The notes beneath the pieces were generated by a model. It ran no database searches. It was given only the letters and a program-made list of their open reading frames with translations, and was not told where the DNA came from. A program made the position numbers and the translations under genes. A stretch of 64,000 nt of DNA from Bathymodiolus japonicus methanotrophic gill symbiont (GTDB taxonomy: Bacteria > Pseudomonadota > Gammaproteobacteria > Methylococcales > Methylomonadaceae), in assembly GCF_019721995.1 (NCBI RefSeq), contig NZ_BLYC01000003.1:124001-188000 (forward strand). Direction: 5' to 3'. Positions 27,218 through 36,112 of the stretch are shown here, one piece after another (within the stretch, counting starts at the first letter, position 1; the number at the start of each line of letters is the position of its first letter).

Positions 27218-27497
27218 CAGGCGCGCCATGCTACCTCACGAAATTCCGGGACTCCTGTCGCCATAATTCGTTCACCTACGCAGCGGATGGGAGATGCCCT
27301 GAACGCCCTGCGTCCGCAACGACTACGCACAAAAGCCGCTTCGTCATTACTACCTCACTGGCTGGAGGGCTATTCGGAATGCAATTCTTGCTCCTCTCGC
27401 GTGCTGCTAGCACACGTCGAATCAGCGAATTGCCCTGTCGCCTATCAGGGACTAAAAATCACCACTTCGCTAAGCTCCGGTTCCATGATTTTCAGCG
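27218..27497 (+). mobile_element. HZE-2 element g (280 bp)
   Basis: CAGGCGCGCC to TTTTCAGCG. The flanks CTGTTC and TCAGCAAG join in frame in the EEP gene, reading LAENRGLKV. No duplication. It differs from the other 280-bp copies by only a few substitutions. Confidence 0.87.
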
Positions 27498-28192
27498 TCA
27501 GCAAGTCGCCTAATAACCGACCTGTCCGCAAACCATTCACTATTAAAATCACCCAATATAATCACTGGATTATTCCTGTTGGATAACAGTTCGCGCATCT
27601 CGGCTATCTGCTTTTCTCGTACTTTCTGCCGGGAAAAATCCAGGTGCACTGAAATAATATCAATACCAATTTCTTTATCCTTAGAGGGATCCGGTCGCCA
27701 TGTCATACGCGTTAATAGAAACCCCTTATTAACGGTAGGCGGCGAAGGCTTAAAATTATATGCCAGCGTTTCGGCAACTGGCCAGCGGGATAAGACTGCA
27801 GTTCCATAGTTGAATAGCCAGCTATGCGCATTCACTGCCCGATAATACCAGGGGTAGTTCGCATGTTTGGCAATAAATTCTACATGATCAAAGCTGCCGC
27901 CCCAGCGCGAAGGTCCATCTGCTTCCTGCAAGGCAACAATATCCCCATCTTGCTCAGCTATCGCATTAGCAATTTACAACAGGTTCTGCTGAATTTGCTC
28001 TTTGCTAACGAAGATCTGGTTGGCTGCCTGCTTTCTGCCATGCGCGACATTCAGGATAATTAACTTAAGCACTCCTGAATGACCGGGTGCGCTGTGTATA
28101 CTTGTACTATCCGCTGGAAAGCTCCCTGCTTCCGTACGCGTATGCACCTGATTACCATGCGGAACGCACGCTGACATCAGTATAAACACTGC

Positions 28193-28474
28193 CGCTTAAA
28201 ATCAGGGAAACGGAGCCTAAGCGGAGTGATGATTTTTAGTCCCTGGTAGGCGACAGGGCAATTCGCTGATCCGAAGTGCGCTAGTAGCGCGCGAGGGAGG
28301 CAAGAATTGCATTCCGAAAGCCGTCCAGCCATTTGAGGTAGTCTTAACTGAGCAGGGTTTTGTGCGTAGTTGAGACGGACGCAGGGCAACCAGGGCATCT
28401 CCCATTCGCTGCGTAGGCGAATGAATGTTGGTGACAGGAGTCCCAGAATGTTGTGAGGTAGCATGGCGCGCCTG
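28193..28474 (-). mobile_element. HZE-2 element j, diverged (282 bp)
   Basis: The most divergent copy; on the reverse strand it begins CAGGCGCGCC and ends GATTTTAAGCG. It keeps the terminal AAAATCA/TGATTTT hairpin and replaces the GTGCT/AGCAC stem by GCGCT/AGCGC. Removal restores the EEP signal peptide. It is oriented opposite to element g in the same gene. Confidence 0.82.
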
Positions 28475-28557
28475 TACAAATAAACTATGTTTAACTGAGC
28501 TCATCAATCTAAGATAATATGTCAATAGCTTCAGGCTGACGAAACTAATCATGCTAC

Positions 28558-29418
28558 TTATTCTTTTTCAGATACAATCAAGACAGCGACCAGTTCACGT
28601 AATTTATTTTGAATCAGCCGCGTGTTTTCAGGCCCCATACGTAACATTTGCTTTTCCAGTGGTGTTAACTTTTCCAGCTTGGGATTAGCAAATTTATAAC
28701 GTACAGCTGGACGTATCACTTCGATTTTTCCGTTGATAACAGGTGCCTCTATTATTCTCGCTGTCGCTGCTTTAATAATGTCCAGTAGCTGATAATTTTC
28801 CGGGTAGGACAGTTCGCTAAAGACCTGCTGAAAAAGTGGCAGGTATTTTTGATACACCATGACAGCTGCCTGAACATCGATAGCATCAATTACCTGTGCT
28901 AATTGATCATAGCGCCGGTAGGATGCCGGCGAGATATATAGCTTATCGGCAACTTCGCTCACGGTGAAGGGCTGATTAAAAGATAATTCACGTAAGCGTT
29001 TTACCGGAGGGCGCATTCCCTGAGCCAGATCATTAATAGAAAAAATGCTTTTCCTGATCACCTGTTTTTTAAATAACATGGGCTGCATTTGCGCTGAAAG
29101 TGACAACATATCCTGAGAAAATTCAGCATCGCTTTTTGTCAGCTCAGGCAATGGATCACTCGCTACAAACTGCAAGCCATCGTCATCATAGCGAGGTAAT
29201 TGACTGGCAAAATCCAGATTTTCAGGTTCAGTTTCCGCTGCACTGCGTGACTCTACTTCGGGTATCACTAACACTTGCTCAGCCTGCTGTGTACTAACAC
29301 CGGGATCGTCATCTTCCGCCTGCAGGTAAAAGAATAAGCCTGCCAGCACCAGTACAGTAACGATTCCGGTTATCACTACAGTTGATTTATTCGAACTATT
29401 GATATTTTGTTCCAGCAT
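28558..29418 (-). CDS. DUF3014 domain protein
   Basis: 286 residues. An N-terminal membrane anchor (VVITGIVTVLVLAGLFFYLQ) is followed by an acidic linker, then a helical domain with RKSIFSINDLAQGMRPPVKRL, ASYRRYDQLAQVIDAID and KLTPLEKQMLRMGPENTRLIQ, which I recognise as DUF3014. The family is common in gammaproteobacteria and of unknown function; the bulk would face the periplasm. It is intact and has GGAGGCG upstream of its start. A MITE-B lies 86 bases upstream, within the likely promoter region. Confidence 0.8.
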   Translation of the reverse strand: MLEQNINSSNKSTVVITGIVTVLVLAGLFFYLQAEDDDPGVSTQQAEQVLVIPEVESRSAAETEPENLDFASQLPRYDDDGLQFVASDPLPELTKSDAEFSQDMLSLSAQMQPMLFKKQVIRKSIFSINDLAQGMRPPVKRLRELSFNQPFTVSEVADKLYISPASYRRYDQLAQVIDAIDVQAAVMVYQKYLPLFQQVFSELSYPENYQLLDIIKAATARIIEAPVINGKIEVIRPAVRYKFANPKLEKLTPLEKQMLRMGPENTRLIQNKLRELVAVLIVSEKE

Positions 29419-29437
29419 AACGCCTCCTGTTTGCTTT

Positions 29438-29455
29438 CCCGCTTAAGCAAGCGGG
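29438..29455. repeat. Short palindrome upstream of the DUF3014 gene
   Basis: CCCGCTTAAGCAAGCGGG, a REP-like core. Confidence 0.55.
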
Positions 29456-29503
29456 CTCTAGTGCATATTAGTTATAATAAGCCTAAGTGAATACATATTC
29501 AAT

Positions 29504-29707
29504 CTGAAGTTTCCCAATAATTATTTATGGTAAAATTGAAACTATGCTAAAACTATATGAAAAAAATAGTCTTTTCATTCGTTTCAAATGCTATTGCCTA
29601 AGGGGAATTAAGCAGGGGTTTGCTATAAACATGGCAAAACCACCTAAAATAAACCTCGATACACCAGCATTGTGTATTTCAGCTACTCAATAATTGGGAA
29701 ACTTCAG
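29504..29707. mobile_element. MITE-B copy (204 bp) truncating ytoQ
   Basis: Complete MITE-B whose right end cuts into ytoQ. Its left flank ATATTCAAT is not repeated directly at the right, but appears inverted (ATTGAATAT) at 30067-30075, beside IS-C. Confidence 0.85.
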
Positions 29708-30052
29708 TTCGGGAGCATGCATAACGATAACCGGAATGCCCAGCCCATAAGCTGTGCCGGCATCAAATGCGGCGTTCCACTGGCGATATTTATCACCAAA
29801 TCTAACCACCACTATATCCGCGCGACGAATATAGTTATGCGTGCGCAGCGCATTTATTTTTGCTGCTTTATGATCTTTCCAGAAATTATTATCTTCTGTG
29901 CCGAGGATTTTCTCACCGACCTGGTCACTACTATCGTGGTCGGTAATCGGGCTTAATACTTTGATATCCAGCTTAAGCTGATCAATTCCCTGGTTGATTT
30001 GTTCGCGCCAGTCGCTGTGAATTTCACCGGATAGGTAAATAGTGTAAGACAT
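29708..30052 (-). pseudogene. ytoQ: YtoQ family protein, C-terminally truncated
   Basis: MSYTIYLSGEIHSDWREQI at the start and ADIVVVRFGDKYRQWNAAFDAG with GIPVIVMHAPEL are characteristic of YtoQ proteins, a nucleoside deoxyribosyltransferase-like Rossmann fold family. The native sequence ends after HAPEL at 29708, where MITE-B supplies a few foreign codons and a stop at 29687. The family is about 150 residues, so roughly 30 are missing. A good ribosome-binding site (AAGGAG) precedes the start. The segment between MITE-B and IS-C may be inverted relative to its original orientation. Confidence 0.75.
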
Positions 30053-30075
30053 TATGACTCCTTAAGATTGAATAT

Positions 30076-31213
30076 CTGAAGTTTCTTAGAAATTCATCAA
30101 GCAACCATTCGCAATAAAACGGCTACCACCGAATTTACAGGGGAGCTGCTGTATCTGGTGCAAACCCTTTCAAAATCCGGATCCAAAGCCGCTTCGGCAA
30201 TGATGCGGCGGATATCTGAAAATGCGAAACTGGCTCACCCCTTCACTTTGTGCCGACGTTCCGGATCGGTTTTTAAACGATCCGCGTAAATCCACGTCAG
30301 CCTTGTTGCCATCATACAGAAGTTCAAATGGTTGGTCACTGCCTGCGCATTTCGACACTGACTTTTCTGACTCCCTATGTCTTGCTTGAGCGCTTTGAAC
30401 CCGGATTCTATTTTCCATCGCGCACCATAATACTCAATAATCTGTGTGACGGATAAACTTAGATCGGTCGTAAACAAAGCAATCCACTGTGTGCGACGAA
30501 ACACCCAGACAACCTGAAATGAGGTCGTTTTATTTGTATAATCAATGTGTTAGAAACTTTCATTATACACTAAAACTAGCTTCAAAAAAAGAGAGAATAA
30601 AAAGAAAGAAGAGATCAAAACTCAGATTAATCACATTTTTAAAGACATCCCTATTTATGGTGCGGCTAAAGTACACCAGCAGTTGCTTGAAGGTGGTTTT
30701 AAAGTCAGTTTAAACACGGTGGCGAGTTATCGGCAGCAGATGGGCTTGAAAGCCGTATTAGCGGTAAAACAAGTCAATACAACGATCCCCATAAAAGAAC
30801 ATAAAAAATATACTTATAAGCTTAGAGATCTTGATATATCACACGCTAACCAAGTTTGGAGTACAGATATAACCTATATTAAAACCAAAGAAGGGATGGT
30901 TTATTTAGCGGCGATTATTGATTGGCACTCAAAAGCAGTGCTCGCCCATAAAATATCAAACACAATGGATTCTTTTTTAGTTATGGATGTATTAGATGAA
31001 GCGCTTTCTCTCTACGGAACACCTGAAATTTTTAATACGGATCAAGGCAGTCAATACACCAGTGAAATTCATACCCAACGACTAAACTGTTGTTTTTAAA
31101 AAGAATTCAAGGCTTTTAGTCAACGGAATGCCATTAATATTAGTAATATCTAATATTTCAGAAAAATAAGCATTAGCTGATATTCTTATGCTTTAAAAAC
31201 TAGGAAACTTCAG
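30076..31213 (-). mobile_element. IS-C deletion derivative carrying an IS3 fragment
   Basis: Both IS-C ends are present (CTGAAGTTTCTTAG and CTAGGAAACTTCAG), with the 3' part of the transposase and the leader. The middle is missing and IS3-family sequence fills 30583-31084. Not functional. Confidence 0.8.
30583..31084 (+). pseudogene. IS3-family transposase OrfB fragment
   Basis: About 165 codons of an integrase-core (rve) transposase: HTH_21 region (IPIYGAAKVHQQLLEGGF), then VWSTDITYIKTKEGMVYLA with the first aspartate and IFNTDQGSQYTS with the second. The catalytic glutamate and the rest are missing where IS-C sequence resumes. No OrfA is present. Confidence 0.8.
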
Positions 31214-31369
31214 TAATTAAATCAGCACTATTATTCGCCTATAATCAGCCGCATATCTGCTATCTATTTAGTATGTCCATGCAGGGTAATTTATTACCTG
31301 CTCTGCGCCAAGTTCCTGTAGACTACATTGCCCGCTGAAAAGTGATTCTAATTTTAAACGAGACCATAC

Positions 31370-32656
31370 ATGAGTTTTGCCGCACTAAACCTATCTCCTG
31401 ATCTTCTACAAGCCATCGAAGAAAAAGGCTACACAACACCTTCCCCCATACAGGTTGAAGCAATCCCTGCGGTACTCCAAGGGCGCGATATCATGGCGGC
31501 TGCACAAACAGGCACGGGTAAAACCGCCGCATTTACATTGCCGTTATTACAATTATTGAATACCGGTGTACACGTAAATGCAAACCAGGCGCGCGCATTA
31601 ATATTAACCCCGACACGCGAGCTGGCAGCACAAATCGAAGCGAGCATTGTTAGTTATGGCAAGCACTTGCCCTTGCGCTCTACCGTTGTTTTTGGCGGGG
31701 TTAAAATCAACCCGCAAATGATGCGCCTGCGTAAAGGCGTGGATATTCTAGTCGCCACTCCTGGTCGTTTATTAGACTTACATAATCAAAAAGCGATTCG
31801 GTTTTCGCAATTAGAAATTCTGGTCCTGGATGAGGCAGATCGTATGCTGGATATGGGCTTTATCCATGATATCCGCAAGATCATGGCCACACTGCCTAAG
31901 AAACGACAGAACCTGCTGTTTTCGGCCACTTTTTCTGATGAGATTCGCAAGTTAGCAAAAACTATCGTACATAACCCGATAGAAATTTCTGTGAGTCCGC
32001 GCAATACCACGGCAGAAACTGTTAAGCAGCGCATTTATCCAGTCGATAAGAAAAAAAAAGCTTACTTGCTTACGCACTTGATCAAACAGTACCAATGGCA
32101 GCAGGTGCTGGTTTTTACCCGTACCAAACGCGGTGCGAATCAATTAGTCCGTCACCTGGAAACAGAAGGCATCCAGGCTGCAGCAATTCATGGTAATAAA
32201 AGCCAGGGCGCACGCACTAAAGCTTTGGCTGATTTTAAAACTGGCCATATCCGCATTCTAGTGGCAACCGATATTGCTGCACGCGGACTGGATATAGATC
32301 AGTTGCCACAAGTGGTTAATTTCGATCTGCCTAATGTGCCAGAAGATTATATTCACCGTATTGGCCGTACAGGACGCGCCGGAGCAAGCGGTCAGGCGGT
32401 ATCATTAGTTAGTGCAGATGAATTTGTGCAACTGTCTGATATAGAACGGTTGATTAAAACAGTGCTGACGCGTGAAATCGTGGATGATTTCGAGCCTGTA
32501 CATACCTTGCCGGAGTCGCGCTTAGACCGCCGACCTATCAAACCGAAAAAGCCTCGAGTCGGGCATAGAGATGGACAACGTTCTGGTGCGAGTAAACAGG
32601 GCAATAATCCCAGAGGCAGAAATAACCGAACTCGCTCGAACCAGGAGAACAAGTAA
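31370..32656 (+). CDS. rhlE: DEAD-box ATP-dependent RNA helicase, RhlE type
   Basis: 428 residues. Motifs in order: Q motif ([14 protein letters not shown]), [57 protein letters not shown] basic C-terminal tail after ~370 ([20 protein letters not shown]) is typical of RhlE and helps RNA binding. It unwinds structured RNA in ribosome assembly and mRNA turnover, useful at low temperature. Intact, monocistronic in appearance, with its own upstream region starting after the IS-C end at 31213. Confidence 0.93.
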   Translation: MSFAALNLSPDLLQAIEEKGYTTPSPIQVEAIPAVLQGRDIMAAAQTGTGKTAAFTLPLLQLLNTGVHVNANQARALILTPTRELAAQIEASIVSYGKHLPLRSTVVFGGVKINPQMMRLRKGVDILVATPGRLLDLHNQKAIRFSQLEILVLDEADRMLDMGFIHDIRKIMATLPKKRQNLLFSATFSDEIRKLAKTIVHNPIEISVSPRNTTAETVKQRIYPVDKKKKAYLLTHLIKQYQWQQVLVFTRTKRGANQLVRHLETEGIQAAAIHGNKSQGARTKALADFKTGHIRILVATDIAARGLDIDQLPQVVNFDLPNVPEDYIHRIGRTGRAGASGQAVSLVSADEFVQLSDIERLIKTVLTREIVDDFEPVHTLPESRLDRRPIKPKKPRVGHRDGQRSGASKQGNNPRGRNNRTRSNQENK

Positions 32657-32884
32657 GCTGGTCTGTGCGTGATATGAATTTAAGTGAGGTGGGTGGTTAG
32701 CTCCATCAGACACAAGATACTGTGTTTAGACACAACCAGGAGTTTCAATTACTTTTATTCGTAAAATATTGTTTGTTACACTCTTAATTTCGGCTCATAT
32801 TACAGAAATTTAAAATTATAACCATGTTACATATTGGTATAGGAGGAGCGAACCGACCACCCATATCTATTTTTAAGGGCTTGC

Positions 32885-33051
32885 ATGAATAACAAAACTG
32901 TTTCTTTGATTTTAGGTAGTGGCGGCGCCAGGGGGCTGGCACATATTGGTATTATCCAAGAACTGGAAAAACAAGGCTATCAAATTAAGTCTATTTCAGG
33001 TTGTTCCATCGGTGCACTGATAGGCGGCATATACGCGATTGGCAAGCTGGG
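32885..33051 (+). pseudogene. Patatin-like phospholipase, N-terminal fragment
   Basis: About 55 codons: LILGSGGARGLAHIGIIQEL is the oxyanion-hole glycine motif and SGCSIGALIGGIYAIGKLG contains the nucleophile in GxSxG. The catalytic Asp part is missing because IS4-B begins at 33052. RssA/YchK-type bacterial patatins have 250-320 residues. A ribosome-binding site is not obvious next to the ATG. Confidence 0.85.
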
Positions 33052-33422
33052 CATCAGTGTTCCCCTATCAATTGAGGCCGTAAAACTAACCTCGCCACAA
33101 GAGAGCTCATAAAGCACTGTAAAGACATTCCTGTTATTATTGCGTTTTGAACTGCCCGAATGGTATACGAGCTGATACGAGATATTCTTGCCTAGAAAAA
33201 TAATGGATTCACAAAACGATCTCGTTTTTGAGCCTGTTGCTGCCTTATCTCCAGAGCCTCGCTATATTTTTTATCCGATGGATGAATCAATTCTGGCAGT
33301 TGTGTTTTTGAAATCTCTTCAAACACGCGCATTAAATTATAGCTCATTGCAGTCAGGCGCATTTGATTTTCAAGTGAGCGGGTATTGGAAGACCAAGCTT
33401 TAGTTTCCTTGAAATTACTTTT
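33052..33422 (-). mobile_element. IS4-B 3' fragment
   Basis: Terminal repeat CATCAGTGTTCCC at 33052 followed by the reverse of the last ~120 transposase codons; cut at 33422 by an IS4-A end. Confidence 0.85.
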
Positions 33423-33423
33423 A

Positions 33424-33995
33424 CTCGATGTTCAAGTTTTTCCATCCCATTGCCATCAAACTCTTACCTTCACCCAGCAGAACAATACTTTAATGATGCT
33501 GTTGGCCCTAAGCGCCCTAAATCTCTGCCAATCATATGTTTTCCTGATGGCATCAGTTGAAACACATCCTTTATTAATTCACCTAACTCTTTCAGCTTAT
33601 CACCAGGATCTGGAAACTCTAGCAATGACGTGATGAACTCAAGCAGTACATCCATCGGAATGCAATTCTTGCTCCTCTCGCGTGCTGCTAGCACACGTCG
33701 AATCAGCGAATTGCCCTGTCGCCTATCAGGGACTAAAAATCACCACTTCGCTAAGCTCCGTTTCCATGATTTTCAGCGATGGTCAAACAAAAGACTCAGA
33801 ATCAGGCCACGGCTTGATCCCTCTTCATCTAATTGTTTGGCCTCACGCCCCCATCCTTCATAAAGCTTCCAGCCCTCAAAGAAAACCTCAATCAGCCACC
33901 TCAACGTATAGGCTTGAATAATATCTTGTGTGCGCCAAGTCAGGTCTGTCGCCACTAAATAGCGATAGTCGTTTTCACCGTCATATTTTAAGGCA
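33424..33995 (-). mobile_element. IS4-A 3' fragment with an HZE-2 fragment inside
   Basis: Terminal repeat CTCGATGTTCAAG at 33424, then the reverse of the C-terminal transposase part to 33654. A deletion and HZE-2 fragment follow, then transposase again (33779-33995), ending in the FAD oxidoreductase gene. Confidence 0.8.
33655..33778 (+). mobile_element. HZE-2 fragment i, 5'-truncated
   Basis: The last ~124 bases of HZE-2 (from CGGAATGCAATTC to TTTTCAGCG). IS4-A sequence between its two flanks is missing, so this copy arose by, or was followed by, a deletion extending leftwards; the CAGCG end is intact. Confidence 0.8.
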
Positions 33996-36109
33996 GCGTC
34001 GCGCCGCGCCATTGCTGTAGAAAAGGCAGGAAATTGGGCGTTTCTCCGGCACCATTAGCCCGCTCGCGTTCGGCCTGAATAACGCACCCGTGTGCCAGAA
34101 ACTCGTCCAGGATTTGCAACTCTTCCTCGTCGTATGCCTGCCGAACGCTGTCTTCGCCGTACACAGCCAGAATGTTTTCATAGCGGTGCAGAATTTTACT
34201 CACCTGCACCGGGTAATAGGCGAGCAATTCTGTAGTGGTATCAACTGCGGTTACGATAACACCGGCTGGTAAACGTACCTGTAGATTAGCCAGGGAAGAT
34301 TCCTTGGCAGCTCCTGAGAGTTGCCGCGCCATTAAAAAATCAGACGCTTTACGAATGCCACGGACCAAGTTGTTTTTTATACCGATCACCGTCGGTTTCC
34401 CGGCACCGCTGGCAATAGCAATATGGTCAAACCCTAAATCCCATGCATCATTAATGGTTAGAGTGCCGCCAAAACGCACGCCACCATAGCAGCGAAATGT
34501 CTGCTGACGTAGCAGGTTTAGGTAAATGGCTTTGAGAAAGTTCTTATCCCAGCGCACGGTAATACCGTATTCTGCAACGCCACCGAAGCCAAGCATGACC
34601 CGCTTATCCAGCTCATCATAAAGATCATTGAAGTCTCTTATGGGTGACGGTACTGTCTGACTATCTCCGGTCAGCGACGTGGATAATGGCTCAATTTTTA
34701 AACCATCAATACCCACTACAGCGAAACCTTCATTTAGTAAATAATGTGCCAAGGTATAACCTGCGGGTCCCATACCGGCCACCAGTACATTTTTACCGTT
34801 GTGGGGCAGCATATAGGGACGTTTGATATTTAATGGATTCCAGCGAGACAACAGGCTATAGATTTCAAATCCCCAGGGCATAAACAGTACATCGGTTAAT
34901 ACATTGGTTTCGATTTGCGGGATATCGACCGGCTCGGTTTTCTGATAGATGCAGCCTTTCATGCAATCATTGCAAATACGGTGGCCGGTACCAGGGCACA
35001 TGGGATTATCGATCATCACGATAGACAGTGCGCCGATATTATCGCCCTGACGTTTGAGCACATACATTTCCGAAATTTTTTCTTCCAGTGGGCAGCCGGT
35101 AATAGTCACACCCAGTGGGTTAGTTTTAAAACGACCGTCCTTTTTGTTTTTCATGCCCTTGGAACAGGAGTCCGTGTCGCGGTCATGACAGTATATATGC
35201 AGTGATCAACTTCATACAGTACCTGGCGCTGATTAAAGCGCTTATCAGTTAAGCCAAACCCATCACGGCGACGATGATCGCTTCGATGTGCTGACCAGAC
35301 TGAGTATTGATTTTCTGTCCGGGTTGTATGCTCAATCAGGTCTGTAAAATCTGTTTTAGCGGGTGTTTTGAAGCTGACCCACAGGGCTACCTGTGCCTTA
35401 ATGTGTGGAATTTTCAGCGCGGCAAAACTCCAGTGTCGGACAATTTCTAGTAATGATTGGATAAAGTCGGCTGGACTTTGGATTTCCAGTTGCGGTGCTA
35501 ATAGTAAGGTGGTCTGTGAGTTTTTACTTAATTGCTGTTTAAGTAATAGGGCTTTTGCGTGGAGTTCAACGGCATTGAGATGATTGCCAGAATCATTGTT
35601 TGTAGCCCGCCATAATTCGCTAGCCAATTCACTGATGGCCATTTCAGGGTCTTTAAGCCATAAGTCTGAGCGCCCAGTGCCTGCCAGTAATGCCTCTAAC
35701 TGCTGTTGTAAGGTCTGGATATTCCAGTCAGCTATATTTTCCTACTTAAAGTGTTTTGCCAGTTTGCTGATTATTTCATTGCGATACACAAAGACATGAT
35801 CGAATTCATGTTGTATTCTGTTGATCTGTTGTATGCGGCTATCACCCACATTAAATAATTTCGCTATAAACGCGCCTAGCAGCGGTGTCATTTTGACCAG
35901 CAGTTCAGATTGTTGCACTACGCTTATAGCGTCATCCTGGGAATTGCGATACTTGGTGAATTCGGCGTATAACGCTGCATCTTGAGTTTTACAGTATGCT
36001 CAAATTCGGCATAAATCTCAGCTAATTTTTCAGGTTTATGCAGGTCAGCATAGTTATATCCTGCTATGCCAGGTATCAGAGTACTGGAACTTTCATCTTG
36101 ATGATTCAT
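33996..36109 (-). pseudogene. Large FAD/NAD(P)-dependent oxidoreductase, multiply inactivated
   Basis: The reverse strand from ATG 36109 encodes a helical N-terminal region, then CIYCHDRDTDSCSKGM and PMCPGTGHRICNDCMKGCIYQ (probable Fe-S cysteines), then a dinucleotide-binding domain NVLVAGMGPAGYTLAHYL resembling GltD-type flavoproteins. Lesions visible: one A lost near 35985-35992, a TAG at 35742-35744, two extra bases in a TATATA tract near 35191-35198, and loss of the C-terminus to IS4-A at 33995. It likely transferred electrons between NAD(P)H and an Fe-S partner. Precise role unknown. The number of independent lesions shows long-term decay. Confidence 0.75.
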
Positions 36110-36112
36110 AGC

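Larger units (their letters stand above)
26995..28504 (-). pseudogene. Endonuclease/exonuclease/phosphatase family lipoprotein, broken by two HZEs and a stop codon
   Basis: With both elements removed, the frame starts at ATG 28504 with a lipoprotein signal (SSVKHSLFVAVFILMSAC), continues through LKLIILNVAHGR, DIVALQEAD, ISVHLDF, ILGDFNSEW and ends with LSDHLMLVAEI, the motif series of EEP-fold enzymes, stopping at 26995-26997. HZE-2 j (28193-28474) sits in the signal peptide and HZE-2 g (27218-27497) after VIRRLA; both junctions are exact. One further lesion is a TAA at 27974-27976 where CAA would be expected. The protein would have been an envelope lipoprotein with Mg2+-dependent hydrolase activity; substrate unknown. 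Confidence 0.82.

Noticed and set aside
27218-27497. HZE as self-splicing introns
   Set aside because: Precise restoration of frames suggested it, but copies occur in both orientations relative to the interrupted genes (g and j in the same gene), ends lack group I or II boundary nucleotides, and some lie within other HZEs or outside genes.
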